From Pedobacter sp. Hv1 (GTDB taxonomy: Bacteria > Bacteroidota > Bacteroidia > Sphingobacteriales > Sphingobacteriaceae): a stretch of DNA of 64,000 nucleotides. Numbering within the stretch: position 1 is the stretch's first letter; every line of letters begins with the position of its first letter. The position numbers were made by a program, and so were the translations under genes. Location: positions 434,001 through 498,000 of the forward strand of contig NZ_LLWP01000005.1 in assembly GCF_001412215.1 (NCBI RefSeq), read 5' to 3'. Below, piece by piece: positions 9,064 to 16,987 of the stretch. Under the pieces are notes generated by a model. That model made no database searches and had not been told where the DNA came from. It was given only the letters and a program-made list of their open reading frames with translations.

Positions 9064-9692
9064 ATAAAAGCTGCAGTAAATAATAGGTACATGATATGGT
9101 TAGCCACCATAAAAAAAATATAATAATTGTTCCAAAAACTAGGATTTTTAAGAATCAGGCCATAAAACGAAAAGAAGGGCAGCGTACCAATGTAAAAAAT
9201 CATGATCCCGATATTGATATAGAACATGAAATTTTCTTTAAACAGCAGGATATTTTCAGACTTGATCTGTTTAAAGAGTTCTAAAAACACCAGCAACATT
9301 AACAGTACATTACCTACGGTATAACTTAAAGAATACACGATGCTTACCTTTTCGAAAAGCCCAAAATAAGGCAAAAAAGAAAGGATATAAACAATAGTGC
9401 ATACCCAAAAGAGCTGTTTGTTCTTTAGCGATTTAACAGCATACAGCCAATAAAAAAATAAAAACTGTACCGGAATACCAAAAAAATCGTACCAGTACAC
9501 TCTAGATGAAGCATGGTTTTGCAAGCCCCATTTGCTAAAGGCCTCAATTAAAAAAATGAGACAGATATAGGCTACAAACCACTTCCAGTAGGTATTTTTT
9601 AGTCTGGGCAAATAAATTAAAGACACTATGGCTGCAAATAATTGCAGCCATAGTAATGTTTCGCCTAGTAGTTTTTGAAAATTTTCTATCAT
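9039..9692 (-). CDS. Polytopic membrane protein of unknown function in a two-component operon
   Basis: About 217 residues with six to seven hydrophobic segments (roughly 12-30, 36-52, 70-90, 96-115, 122-142, 156-178, 188-212) joined by short loops, and no known catalytic motif. The preferred start is the ATG at 9690-9692; a GTG one codon upstream is possible. It follows the membrane-anchored protein gene at 3-6 bases and overlaps the kinase gene by 25 bases, so the three are translationally linked. I believe similar pairs (a single-pass protein with a conserved NHGxLxPP tail plus a six-helix protein) recur in Bacteroidota, but no function is known to me. It could provide the sensor for the kinase. 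Confidence 0.75.
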   Translation of the reverse strand: MIENFQKLLGETLLWLQLFAAIVSLIYLPRLKNTYWKWFVAYICLIFLIEAFSKWGLQNHASSRVYWYDFFGIPVQFLFFYWLYAVKSLKNKQLFWVCTIVYILSFLPYFGLFEKVSIVYSLSYTVGNVLLMLLVFLELFKQIKSENILLFKENFMFYINIGIMIFYIGTLPFFSFYGLILKNPSFWNNYYIFFMVANHIMYLLFTAAFIWGKPNTH

Positions 9693-9698
9693 CACAAA

Positions 9699-10376
9699 CT
9701 AGAATCCTTCTCCTTCATTACTTGCTGGCGGGATCAATTGGCCATGGTTGAGGGCAAGAATTTCAGTAGTATCTGATGCTTGTCTCATCAAACCTTGTAT
9801 ATTATTCAATTTCTTTTTAAAACCACTATAGGTTTTAAGATCTATCGGATTAAAATCTGCATAAATGCCCTTACTGTTTTTAATTGCAGGCAACATAATT
9901 AAGGTATGTTTTCTTTCGTAAAGCTGGGTAATTTGATCGCCTAGCAAGCCTTTAAGGTGTTTATAGCCTGTCTGGCTCCATTTCGATTTAAGTGGGTAGG
10001 CGGCATAATAAATCCTAATCCCTAGTTTATTTTCTACATTAGGTTGATTTTGTTTTACCCCTCTTTCAATATCATTGATGAATTTTTTCAGGGTATCTAG
10101 GTCAAATAAAATAGAACTTGCATCATTTGAAACTGCATTGCCAATAGACTTCAACTGTGTTTGTCTGTAGTTGGCAATCATTTCGCTTACCAGACTAGTA
10201 CTTAACTTACTAGGGTTTAGTGGTTCGCTGTCTTTTAAATCTGCAAATTTAGAACTGGCTAGCGTTGATTGACCTGCTGCTGTTCCGTTGTTTGATGTAG
10301 GTGGGTAAAGATAGGCATACACACCAAAGGCGATTACAAGTAGCCCAATAATTACAATTAGAGACTTCTTTTCCAT
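9699..10376 (-). CDS. Membrane-anchored protein with NHGQLIPP tail, unknown function
   Basis: With the ATG at 10374-10376 the protein has 225 residues. An N-terminal signal-anchor (KKSLIVIIGLLVIAFGVYAYLYPP) is followed by an extracytoplasmic or cytoplasmic domain containing LGIRIYYAAYP near 118, ERKHTLIMLPAIKNSKGIYADFNP near 153-176 and LNHGQLIPPASNEGEGF at the end. An in-frame upstream start would add 39 residues that look unlike protein, so the internal ATG is chosen. It is the first gene of the operon with the polytopic protein, kinase and regulator. The conserved islands suggest a binding domain; no enzyme motif is seen. Confidence 0.75.
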   Translation of the reverse strand: MEKKSLIVIIGLLVIAFGVYAYLYPPTSNNGTAAGQSTLASSKFADLKDSEPLNPSKLSTSLVSEMIANYRQTQLKSIGNAVSNDASSILFDLDTLKKFINDIERGVKQNQPNVENKLGIRIYYAAYPLKSKWSQTGYKHLKGLLGDQITQLYERKHTLIMLPAIKNSKGIYADFNPIDLKTYSGFKKKLNNIQGLMRQASDTTEILALNHGQLIPPASNEGEGF

Positions 10377-11103
10377 AATTTTGATTGTTTGTTTGATTAG
10401 TTTAGATAAATATACTTCTTCCTTTTTACAAAGAAACCCAAGTTTGCAGAAAAATGCAGCAGGTATAGCCTCATTTCGATATCCGTTAAACAACGGTAAA
10501 AACTCTCGCTAATTCTACGGTTTAATTTAGTTCTGCACACCTTGTCCAAACTCAGCATTCTGCGCAATTTTGAGGCAAGCAATTTTGCTATTGGCCCTAC
10601 ATCCTACCGATAAGACCCAATTCTAATTAACAAACAACTCATGATTAAATTTTTAAAAATCCAGTCAAAAAGAATTAAAGATTTTTTTAATGCTTTAAAA
10701 GAACAGATCGCATTTTGTAAATCAATTATGCATAAATTATAAGATAAATGCATCAGAATTAGTTCCCTAACACGTGGTGAATAGTAAAAATTTAAATATG
10801 TATTAAACAAACCTAAGAAGCTTTCGCATATGATATATGAGTGAGCTTCTTGGCATGGTTGAGTATGTGATCTAAAATATGTGTACAAGCTTGCCATTGT
10901 AACAATGGATGAATTTGGATCTCCCCTTACTCATTAGCGCAAGTTATTCCTATCAACTGGATGTTTAACCTATTGAAACTCCACCCAACAATTATTTACT
11001 ACTGTTGATATAAAAAAATTAAAAAAAGAGGGGTAACATTTTTAAACCTTTATTGATATATAAGCAAACAAGCATATTTAATCATTATTCAAAACTAAAG
11101 GTC
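10377..11103. other. 727-bp intergenic region between divergent genes
   Basis: AT-rich region separating the signalling operon (minus) from the repeated-motif secreted protein (plus). Open frames on the minus strand at 10397-10582 and 10604-10897 have no recognisable domain, poor codon flavour and no partner, so I do not call them genes. Promoters for both flanking genes must lie here, but no complete TTTG/TAnnTTTG pair is obvious. A small RNA cannot be excluded. Confidence 0.4.
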
Positions 11104-11748
11104 ATGAAAAATATCATAATTACTGTAGCGTTTGCATTAGGTATTTCGTTTACAAGTCTAGCCCAAGCTAACAGAACTGCAACACCAACAAAAGTAGCAG
11201 TGAGTGAAACTAGCCAAAGCTTAAGAGTTGAAGGTGCCGAAGGTCATTATTGCGATTACTGCAAAGGAAATTATGCGCAATCGCATTTTCCATGCATTAT
11301 GAAAGCCATTAAAGGTAAAATCAATGCAAAAACAGGTATGGTTGAGTTTGTTGCTGGTGAGCCAATAGGTGGTATTGTAGTTAAAGGAGGAAAAAATCCT
11401 GGTGGGAACCTTAACCTATTAACCAATGCCAATGGAGAAATTGAAATAAATAATGCAGCTCCGGGTAATTATCAGTTGATAATTGCGTTACCTACAAATA
11501 CAGGTGATGCACAATCTAGGGTAGCTGGCAGTCCGATAGGAGGCATTGTTGTAAAAGGTGGAAAAAATCCTGGTGGTGGCATGATGCAAATGATAACCAA
11601 TACAAATGGAGAGGTTAATTTAAATATTACGGAGGCAGGAAACTATAAATTTACGCTAACTGCCCCTACAACAGAACAGAAAAACAATCCCTTGTACCAG
11701 TCTTCACAGGCTGAACACGTTAACCCACTTTACAAAGGGAACCAATAA
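11104..11748 (+). CDS. Secreted protein with a duplicated PIGGIVVKGGKNPGG motif
   Basis: A 214-residue exported protein; the ATG at 11104 begins a standard signal peptide (MKNIIITVAFALGISFTSLA), so the 17 extra upstream codons are rejected. After a short linker comes a Cys cluster, HYCDYCKGNYAQSHFPC, around 44-60. Then a unit is present twice, 57 residues apart: PIGGIVVKGGKNPGG at 87 and 144, each followed by a stretch ending in TNxNGEhxhNxxxxGNYxhxhxhP. The pattern resembles two small beta-sandwich units of the carboxypeptidase-regulatory type. The tail has two NPLY motifs. I know no function. It is isolated, with a terminator after it. Confidence 0.7.
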   Translation: MKNIIITVAFALGISFTSLAQANRTATPTKVAVSETSQSLRVEGAEGHYCDYCKGNYAQSHFPCIMKAIKGKINAKTGMVEFVAGEPIGGIVVKGGKNPGGNLNLLTNANGEIEINNAAPGNYQLIIALPTNTGDAQSRVAGSPIGGIVVKGGKNPGGGMMQMITNTNGEVNLNITEAGNYKFTLTAPTTEQKNNPLYQSSQAEHVNPLYKGNQ

Positions 11749-11793
11749 AATATTGCTAGTTCGTACCTAGCCAATCGCTTAACTCTAAAGTGG

Positions 11794-11824
11794 CCCTCGT
11801 ATCCGTAAGGAACGGGGGTTTTTG
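11794..11824. terminator. Intrinsic terminator between convergent genes
   Basis: CCCTCGT pairs with ACGGGGG (one T-G wobble) and is followed by a T run on the plus strand, so it terminates the repeated-motif gene at 11748. The convergent permease gene ends at 11830. Confidence 0.6.
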
Positions 11825-11829
11825 TTTAA

Positions 11830-12918
11830 TTAAACACTTACATTTTGACCTTTAACATCAAAGGCATCGCGTAGGCCAATGGCTAATAGGTTAAAGGCAT
11901 ATACCGTAAGCATAATGGCCAAACCTGGTAAAACAGCTAGATAAGCTGCATCCATAATAATGTAGCCATAATGTTCTTTGATCATGCTACCCCAGCTTGG
12001 CATTGGGGGTTGGGCACCAAAACCTAAAAAGCTCAGGCCAGTTTCTAATAAGATAGCTGAGGCAAAATTGGCTGAGGCCACCACTAATATGGGGCCAGCA
12101 ATATTGGGCAAAATATGTTTGGCTATTGTTCTACTGGTAGAAAAACCCAATGCTTTTGATGCTTCTACAAATTCTACTTCTTTTAAGGCCATTACTTGTC
12201 CACGAACCAAACGGGCTACATCAACCCATGTAGAAAGACCTACTGCAATAAAAATCTGCCAAAAGCCCTTACCTAATGCAAAAGAAATGGCAATGACCAA
12301 AAGCAGCGAGGGTAATGACCAGATCACATTCATGAACCAACTGATTCCTGCATCGGTTTTACCACCAAAATAGCCTGCTACAGCACCTAAGCTAACGCCA
12401 ATAAAAAGAGAGATCAACACAGCCATTAAGCCCACTGAGAGCGAGACCCGAATACCCAACACCAGTCTACTCAAAAGGTCGCGACCATAGATATCGGTTC
12501 CTAAATAAAAGGTTTGTGTGTATCTATTCTCGCCAGAAACCAATGGGTAAACTTCCTCTTCGGCTTGCTCATCGTCTCCGATATATTCTCTGGCATATAC
12601 TTTACCATCTTGCTTGCGGTAAGAAGTTATTGGAACACTTTTAAAGTTTACCTCTTGCCCATTGAGCATTTTTTCGAAAAAGTTAACTTGTTTAATGTTA
12701 TCATTTCTACTAATGATCAGGAACTCGAATGATCTTCCAGGTTTTTTATTGCTCAATTGCAGATGCATGGTATTGGCAAAAGGAGTTTGATCTGGAATAA
12801 TTAGATAACCTAAAATACCCACTAACATTAACAACAGAATAAATACAAGACCACCAAACGCAAGCTTATTGCGCTTAAATCTATTCCATATTTTTTTTGA
12901 AGGGCTGTTGTTATTCAT
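11830..12918 (-). CDS. ABC transporter permease of the DppC/OppC type
   Basis: Inner-membrane subunit of a peptide/nickel-class ABC importer. With the ATG at 12918 there are 362 residues (a GTG six codons upstream is possible). An OppC N-terminal helix (about 20-45) follows the basic stretch SKKIWNRFKRNKLAFGG. A soluble insertion of about 90 residues precedes the BPD_transp_1 domain with five more helices. The ATPase-contact loop is EASKALGFSTSRTIAKHILPNI near 262, and GLSFLGFGAQPPMPSWG is the usual DppC signature. No DppB, ATPase or binding protein gene is adjacent, so the partners are encoded elsewhere. Confidence 0.9.
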   Translation of the reverse strand: MNNNSPSKKIWNRFKRNKLAFGGLVFILLLMLVGILGYLIIPDQTPFANTMHLQLSNKKPGRSFEFLIISRNDNIKQVNFFEKMLNGQEVNFKSVPITSYRKQDGKVYAREYIGDDEQAEEEVYPLVSGENRYTQTFYLGTDIYGRDLLSRLVLGIRVSLSVGLMAVLISLFIGVSLGAVAGYFGGKTDAGISWFMNVIWSLPSLLLVIAISFALGKGFWQIFIAVGLSTWVDVARLVRGQVMALKEVEFVEASKALGFSTSRTIAKHILPNIAGPILVVASANFASAILLETGLSFLGFGAQPPMPSWGSMIKEHYGYIIMDAAYLAVLPGLAIMLTVYAFNLLAIGLRDAFDVKGQNVSV

Positions 12919-13066
12919 TATTGACGCTTTAACCACTTGGTTTTACTTACCTTACATGGTTAAGTACGGAACGTAAAACTAACAATTGTTTTCTTTTAAA
13001 GAAACTAAAAAATTAATCGCTCTATTTTTAGTTTCAGTATCTGCAAATATGCTTAATATTGTGTTA

Positions 13067-13630
13067 ATGTTGGTTGAAAAAAAGGAACGGGTTATTATGG
13101 GTATCGACCCAGGTACGGCCATTATGGGGTACGGCGTTATATTGGAAAAAGGCAGTAAAATTGAGCTGGTTAATATGGGTATTGTACGTATGGACCACTT
13201 AGATGATCACTTTCTTAAGCTACAGCGTATTTTCGAGAAAACAATTGCTTTAATAGACGAATATCAACCAGATGTTTTAGCTATTGAAGCTCCTTTTTAC
13301 GGAAAAAACATTCAGGTAATGCTAAAATTGGGCAGGGCGCAAGGTATAGCCATGGCTGCAGCTTTGTCTAGAAACATTTCGGTAACTGAATATGCTCCGC
13401 GAAAAATTAAACAATCTATTACTGGTAAAGGAACGGCTAGTAAAGAACAAGTGGCAGCCATGTTGCAAAGACTATTAAACTTTAAAGAAACACCAGAGTT
13501 TTTAGATGCAACTGATGGTTTGGCAGTAGCTGTTTGCCACTCTTTTCAAAGAATAAATACAGTAGGTACTGGTAAATCCTATTCTGGATGGGATGCTTTT
13601 GTAAAAGACAATAAAAAGCGGGTAAAATAA
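13067..13630 (+). CDS. ruvC: Crossover junction endodeoxyribonuclease RuvC
   Basis: Resolves Holliday junctions together with RuvAB. With the ATG at 13067 the protein has 187 residues, close to the usual 160-190; upstream in-frame starts at 12986 (TTG) and 13049 (ATG) would add a tail not seen in the family. The acidic active site is visible: Asp14 in MGIDPGTAIMGYG, Glu in LAIEAPFYGKN, and the C-terminal LDATDGLAVAVCH. EYAPRKIKQSITGKGTASKEQV is the conserved DNA-binding helix region. The gene is divergent from the permease gene and ends in a hairpin shared with the DUF4349 gene. Confidence 0.96.
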   Translation: MLVEKKERVIMGIDPGTAIMGYGVILEKGSKIELVNMGIVRMDHLDDHFLKLQRIFEKTIALIDEYQPDVLAIEAPFYGKNIQVMLKLGRAQGIAMAAALSRNISVTEYAPRKIKQSITGKGTASKEQVAAMLQRLLNFKETPEFLDATDGLAVAVCHSFQRINTVGTGKSYSGWDAFVKDNKKRVK

Positions 13631-13664
13631 ATCGCCATTCCATGCTAGGTTGAAATGGCGATTT
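13629..13664. terminator. Bidirectional terminator hairpin between ruvC and the DUF4349 gene
   Basis: AAATCGCCATT pairs with AATGGCGATTT over 11 bp. The left arm starts at the second base of the ruvC stop codon and the right arm ends four bases before the convergent gene's stop codon. T runs are interrupted, so efficiency is uncertain. Confidence 0.55.
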
Positions 13665-13667
13665 GAA

Positions 13668-14504
13668 TTATTTTTTATTACGAATGTAATACTTGATTCC
13701 AAAGAATAGTACAACAGCCAAAACAACCAACATCCACATTTTGGAAATAGCTAAGATCAATTCTTTAAATATTGTCCATCCATCAACAATGTTTAAACCC
13801 AAACGTTGGAAAAATCCTGGGCGGTAATCGTATAAGTTATCATTGCCAACCACAAAGGTATTTACCGTACGGTCTTGATAAAAATTAAGTGTAATGGTGC
13901 TAAATTTAACCTTGTCATCAATGTTTAGGTTTTCAATTTTCTTATCTACATAATCGTCTTTGATGTATAAAGAGCTTTCTACATTTGCGCTTTTTTTGGT
14001 CGATACCTTGTTGATCTGTTTAACAGCGTCTACCCTATTCTGAGCTTTTAATTGATTGGCTAGATAAGCAATACTCTGATCGTCCATTTTCATTGCCTGG
14101 TGATCTACAAACACAGCCATTCGGGCAACCGTATTGGTAAAGTCATCTAGTTTTTCGGAAGGGATTTTAGCAATCAGCAATCCTTCTTTCTGATAAGAAG
14201 TAATCTCTTTCAAAGAGTCGACACTGTATTTTACTTTATCACTTTCCTGAACTGAACTTTGGATAGAAAATTCAACAACTGTTCCACCCTGTGCTTTAAT
14301 GGTTGCGCTTAACTGTTCTTTGGTTCGTTGAACATCTTTAACCCTAAACCGCATGTCGGCAGTTTTAATAATTTTTGTAGGGAGATCTTCTTTAGCAGTA
14401 CTATCGGCCATGATGGCCTCGCTGGTAGCAGCGTATTCCTTTTTTTCCTGACTACAGCCAAAAACCACGAGGGCTAGGACTATACAAACTACATATTTTT
14501 TCAT
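13668..14504 (-). CDS. DUF4349-domain lipoprotein
   Basis: A 278-residue lipoprotein: the signal sequence ends VVFGCSQ with lipobox Cys17. The body matches the DUF4349 pattern: KIIKTADMRFRVKDVQRTKEQLSATIKAQGG, then a region ending GLLIAKIPSEKLDDFTNTV, a predicted coiled coil (about 140-175, DQSIAYLANQLKAQNRVDAVKQ), NIDDKVKFSTITLNFYQ, and one transmembrane helix at the C-terminus (MWMLVVLAVVLFFGIKYYIR) followed by basic residues. The family is widespread and of unknown function. Having both a lipid anchor and a C-terminal helix is normal for it. Confidence 0.85.
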   Translation of the reverse strand: MKKYVVCIVLALVVFGCSQEKKEYAATSEAIMADSTAKEDLPTKIIKTADMRFRVKDVQRTKEQLSATIKAQGGTVVEFSIQSSVQESDKVKYSVDSLKEITSYQKEGLLIAKIPSEKLDDFTNTVARMAVFVDHQAMKMDDQSIAYLANQLKAQNRVDAVKQINKVSTKKSANVESSLYIKDDYVDKKIENLNIDDKVKFSTITLNFYQDRTVNTFVVGNDNLYDYRPGFFQRLGLNIVDGWTIFKELILAISKMWMLVVLAVVLFFGIKYYIRNKK

Positions 14505-14596
14505 AGGTTATTGGATTAGGTTTTATTGCTTAATGCAAATAACCCTTGTAAGTAACCTTCGATTTTCAAACAGTAACAGAAATGCTACAAAATAAA

Positions 14597-14629
14597 AAAT
14601 CCACATCGATTCATAACCAATGTGGATTT
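14597..14629 (-). terminator. Terminator of the small two-helix membrane protein gene
   Basis: AAATCCACAT and ATGTGGATTT form a 10-bp stem; on the minus strand the hairpin is followed by TTTTTTATTTTG. It lies 20 bases after the 71-residue protein gene. Confidence 0.65.
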
Positions 14630-14648
14630 ATCTATAAAATGTTTTAAA

Positions 14649-14864
14649 TTATTTTGCGTTCAAGATTTTGAAAACTGCTTTGCAACAGATAATTGAGCCA
14701 ATTAATAAGATTACCCATGATACGATTGAAAGTGTAGTTGAATCGAAAGCGAAACGTGCAAAAACACCAACCATACTTACTACAACACCAACTAAGATTA
14801 ACATATAAATAGACGGCTGATTAGCAGTTTCCATGCTCTGTTCTCTTTCTTCTGTTTGACCCAT
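14649..14864 (-). CDS. Small membrane protein with two helices
   Basis: 71 residues: a short charged N-terminus (MGQTEEREQSMETANQPS), a helix at about 19-37 (YMLILVGVVVSMVGVFARFA), a short loop, and a second helix at about 45-63 (IVSWVILLIGSIICCKAVF). I do not recognise the family. The hydrophobicity pattern, the separate terminator and the good intergenic spacing on both sides support a real gene. A second ATG at residue 11 would still leave both helices. It is not coupled to either neighbour. Confidence 0.65.
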   Translation of the reverse strand: MGQTEEREQSMETANQPSIYMLILVGVVVSMVGVFARFAFDSTTLSIVSWVILLIGSIICCKAVFKILNAK

Positions 14865-14926
14865 GATTTTTTCTTTTAAATTGTATGCTGCAAAAATAAT
14901 ATTTATTAGCTAAATACTACAACAAA

Positions 14927-15700
14927 TTAATAACTTTTCAGTTTATCAAATCTTTGTTTTCCTTTATCTGCTTCATTTAGCTTATCGCCTTTATACAAAA
15001 GCTTCTCCCAATCGCCATACATTGGGTTTGGCAACACAATAAACTTCGTTCCGAATAGGTTTTGGGCTAAGTTAACTTGCTCCTTTGTATCTTTCCCTTC
15101 TCTGTAAAAAACATTAGAGAAATCGCTAAGGTTATCTCCGCACAGTAACAACACATTGTACTTTTCCAAAATCTTTTGTCTACGAGCTTCCTTATCAGAT
15201 GTTGTTGTTTTAAGCAATAGGTGTGCTTCGTCTGCATTTGGGAAACCAAATTTTTGCAGGTTCTTTAAAGTACCGTCATGGTCTGCAGCTTCTCTATTGG
15301 TTACATAAAAAGTTTCTACATTTTTACTGGCTGCAAATTTTAAAAAGGCCAATGCTCCTGGAACGGTGTCTGCTTGTGCCAAGGCTGTCCATTGTGTCCA
15401 ATCTGCAGGCACAAAGCTCACGCCTGCCTTCACTTCATGCCCTTGAAAGGCAGAATTATCCAAAATGGTTTCATCGGCATCTACAATCACACAATTAGGT
15501 TTTCCGTTGGCTTGTTCCCAAAGGGCTTCTTTTAATGACAAACGGGCAAAGTTATAGGCCTGAAAAGACAGCGCTCTATACTCACCACTATATTGCTGCC
15601 ATAAAACAGCATTGGTATAATCTCTTGTTGGTGTTAACGCCTGCGCAAAAGATAAAGCAGGTACAAGGCCCAATAGCCAAAAAAACAAGTATTTTCTCAT
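14927..15700 (-). CDS. e(P4)-family acid phosphatase / 5'-nucleotidase (HAD class IIIB)
   Basis: A 257-residue exported HAD phosphatase, probably releasing phosphate from nucleotides in the periplasm. The signal peptide is MRKYLFFWLLGLVPALSFA. The HAD nucleophile motif is VIVDADETILDNSAFQG (Asp74 and Asp76), motif II is FYVTNRE, and the acidic motif III is LLCGDNLSDF. The e(P4) landmarks AVLWQQYSGEYRALSFQAYN are at 31-50. Unlike Haemophilus e(P4), the signal region has no lipobox Cys, so the protein is probably soluble in the periplasm. It is monocistronic, with 326 bases of upstream sequence shared with the ATP synthase terminator. Confidence 0.9.
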   Translation of the reverse strand: MRKYLFFWLLGLVPALSFAQALTPTRDYTNAVLWQQYSGEYRALSFQAYNFARLSLKEALWEQANGKPNCVIVDADETILDNSAFQGHEVKAGVSFVPADWTQWTALAQADTVPGALAFLKFAASKNVETFYVTNREAADHDGTLKNLQKFGFPNADEAHLLLKTTTSDKEARRQKILEKYNVLLLCGDNLSDFSNVFYREGKDTKEQVNLAQNLFGTKFIVLPNPMYGDWEKLLYKGDKLNEADKGKQRFDKLKSY

Positions 15701-15943
15701 TATTTCAATTTTATAGGGGTTAGATATTAATCATTCAAAAAGGTACTTCTCCCTGACTTTGAGAGCAGGAATGTTTCTGCATCAGGATAGGCTTGTGTAA
15801 AGGTAATAGGAATCTTTATTTTTCTTATTCCATTTAAACTCTACTGCTAAAAGTTTATTGTTCAATCCAACAAAAACATAATCGTTATGGATTACAATCC
15901 AAAATAATCATAATAATTATGGATTCAGAAAATCGATCTCAAC

Positions 15944-15976
15944 AAAAAACCCCTATCAATTACGATAAGGGTTTTT
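15944..15976. terminator. Terminator of the ATP synthase operon
   Basis: AAAAACCCCTATC pairs with GATAAGGGTTTTT (one mismatch) around a short loop, with T runs on both strands. It lies 50 bases after the atpG stop codon on the minus strand. The remaining gap up to the phosphatase start (15701-15943) holds the small hairpin TGGATTACAATCCA near 15885 and nothing else I can support. Confidence 0.75.
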
Positions 15977-15994
15977 CTATTTTTTTGAATCAGC

Positions 15995-16023
15995 TCAATG
16001 AACAACTGAACTAATGAACAATA
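15995..16023. repeat. Short heptad array after atpG
   Basis: About four 7-bp units of the word family TGAACAA/TGAACTA between the atpG stop and its terminator. The same word family recurs at 47231-47566 and, in complement, at 59814-59902. Confidence 0.5.
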
Positions 16024-16026
16024 AAA

Positions 16027-16908
16027 TTATCCGTTCAATGCAGCAGCACCACTTACAATCTCTGTCAACTCTGTGGTAATTGCAGCTTGACGAGCTTGAT
16101 TGTATGCTAATTTTAATGCTTTTAATAAATCTCCAGCATTTTCTGTTGCTTTATCCATTGAAGTCATACGAGCACCATGTTCAGATGCATGCGAATCTAA
16201 TACCGCCTTGTACAACTGAATTTTAATTGATTTTGGAATCAATTGGGTTACAATTTCTTCTTGGTTTGGCTCTAAAATATAATCTACGTTCGATGCTTTT
16301 ACATCAACTACTGCTTCTGCTTTAGGCAAAGGCAATAATTGTTCGGTAGTTAAGATCTGTACTGCAGCATTTTTAAAGCGGTTGTAAACTAACTCAACTT
16401 TATCAAACTCACCTTTTTCAAAGCCAGCCATAATCGCATCAGTAATGGTAGTTACGTTTTCGAAAGTTAAAGCCGAATACACTTCATTGTTGTTACCAAT
16501 CACATTATAATTACGTTTTTCGTAAAAATCTTGCGCTTTTTTACCAATGGCTACAATGCTTACATTACCTTTTTTAAGTTGTTCACTATATTTTTCGGCA
16601 ATGAGGTTATTCGCAGTTTTAATCACGTTCATGTTAAAGGCACCAGCCAAACCACGGTTTGATGACACCACTACCACCAATACTTTATTAGGTTCACGCT
16701 CCTGAATAAAAGGAGATGAAGCGCCTTCTAAGCTTGCAGAAAGATTTCCTAAAATCTCTTTCAACTTGGTAGCATACGGACGTAACTGTACAATAGCATT
16801 GGTAGCACGTTTCAACTTCGCAGCCGAAACCATTTTCATGGCTTTGGTAATCTGCTGGGTAGATTGTACCGATGATATACGAATTCTTACTTCTTTTAAA
16901 TTAGCCAT
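16027..16908 (-). CDS. atpG: ATP synthase F1 subunit gamma
   Basis: Central rotor shaft of F1. 293 residues. The N-terminal coiled coil begins ANLKEVRIRISSVQSTQQITKAMKMVSAAKLKRA, a highly conserved gamma signature, and the C-terminal helix is SEHGARMTSMDKATENAGDLLKALKLAYNQARQAAITTELTEI, the other half of the rotor coiled coil. VVVVSSNRGLAGAFN in the middle belongs to the globular Rossmann-like part. It is the last gene of the operon; an array of 7-bp units separates it from atpA, and a terminator follows. Confidence 0.97.
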   Translation of the reverse strand: MANLKEVRIRISSVQSTQQITKAMKMVSAAKLKRATNAIVQLRPYATKLKEILGNLSASLEGASSPFIQEREPNKVLVVVVSSNRGLAGAFNMNVIKTANNLIAEKYSEQLKKGNVSIVAIGKKAQDFYEKRNYNVIGNNNEVYSALTFENVTTITDAIMAGFEKGEFDKVELVYNRFKNAAVQILTTEQLLPLPKAEAVVDVKASNVDYILEPNQEEIVTQLIPKSIKIQLYKAVLDSHASEHGARMTSMDKATENAGDLLKALKLAYNQARQAAITTELTEIVSGAAALNG

Positions 16909-16916
16909 TCTTTATT

Positions 16917-16986
16917 GGGTTGCGGGTTACAGGTTCTGCGTTGCAGGCTTTAAACCTATAACACATAACTCGTAACCCATAACTAC
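16917..16986. repeat. Head-to-head heptad array between atpA and atpG
   Basis: Ten consecutive 7-bp units in exact phase fill the gap. Five are of the type GGGTTAC (GGGTTGC, GGGTTAC, AGGTTCT, GCGTTGC, AGGCTTT) and five of the complementary type TAACCCA (AAACCTA, TAACACA, TAACTCG, TAACCCA, TAACTAC). Opposite arms can pair, for example GGGTTAC at 16924 with GTAACCC at 16972. Not an ORF. Confidence 0.75.
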
Positions 16987-16987
16987 T

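Noticed and set aside
10397..10897. Two open frames on the minus strand (61 and 97 residues)
   Set aside because: No domain, signal or helix pattern; many rare-looking residues; no operon partner. Treated as intergenic.
12986..13066. Longer RuvC from the TTG at 12986
   Set aside because: The added residues are hydrophobic and outside the family alignment; RuvC normally starts just before the GIDPG motif.
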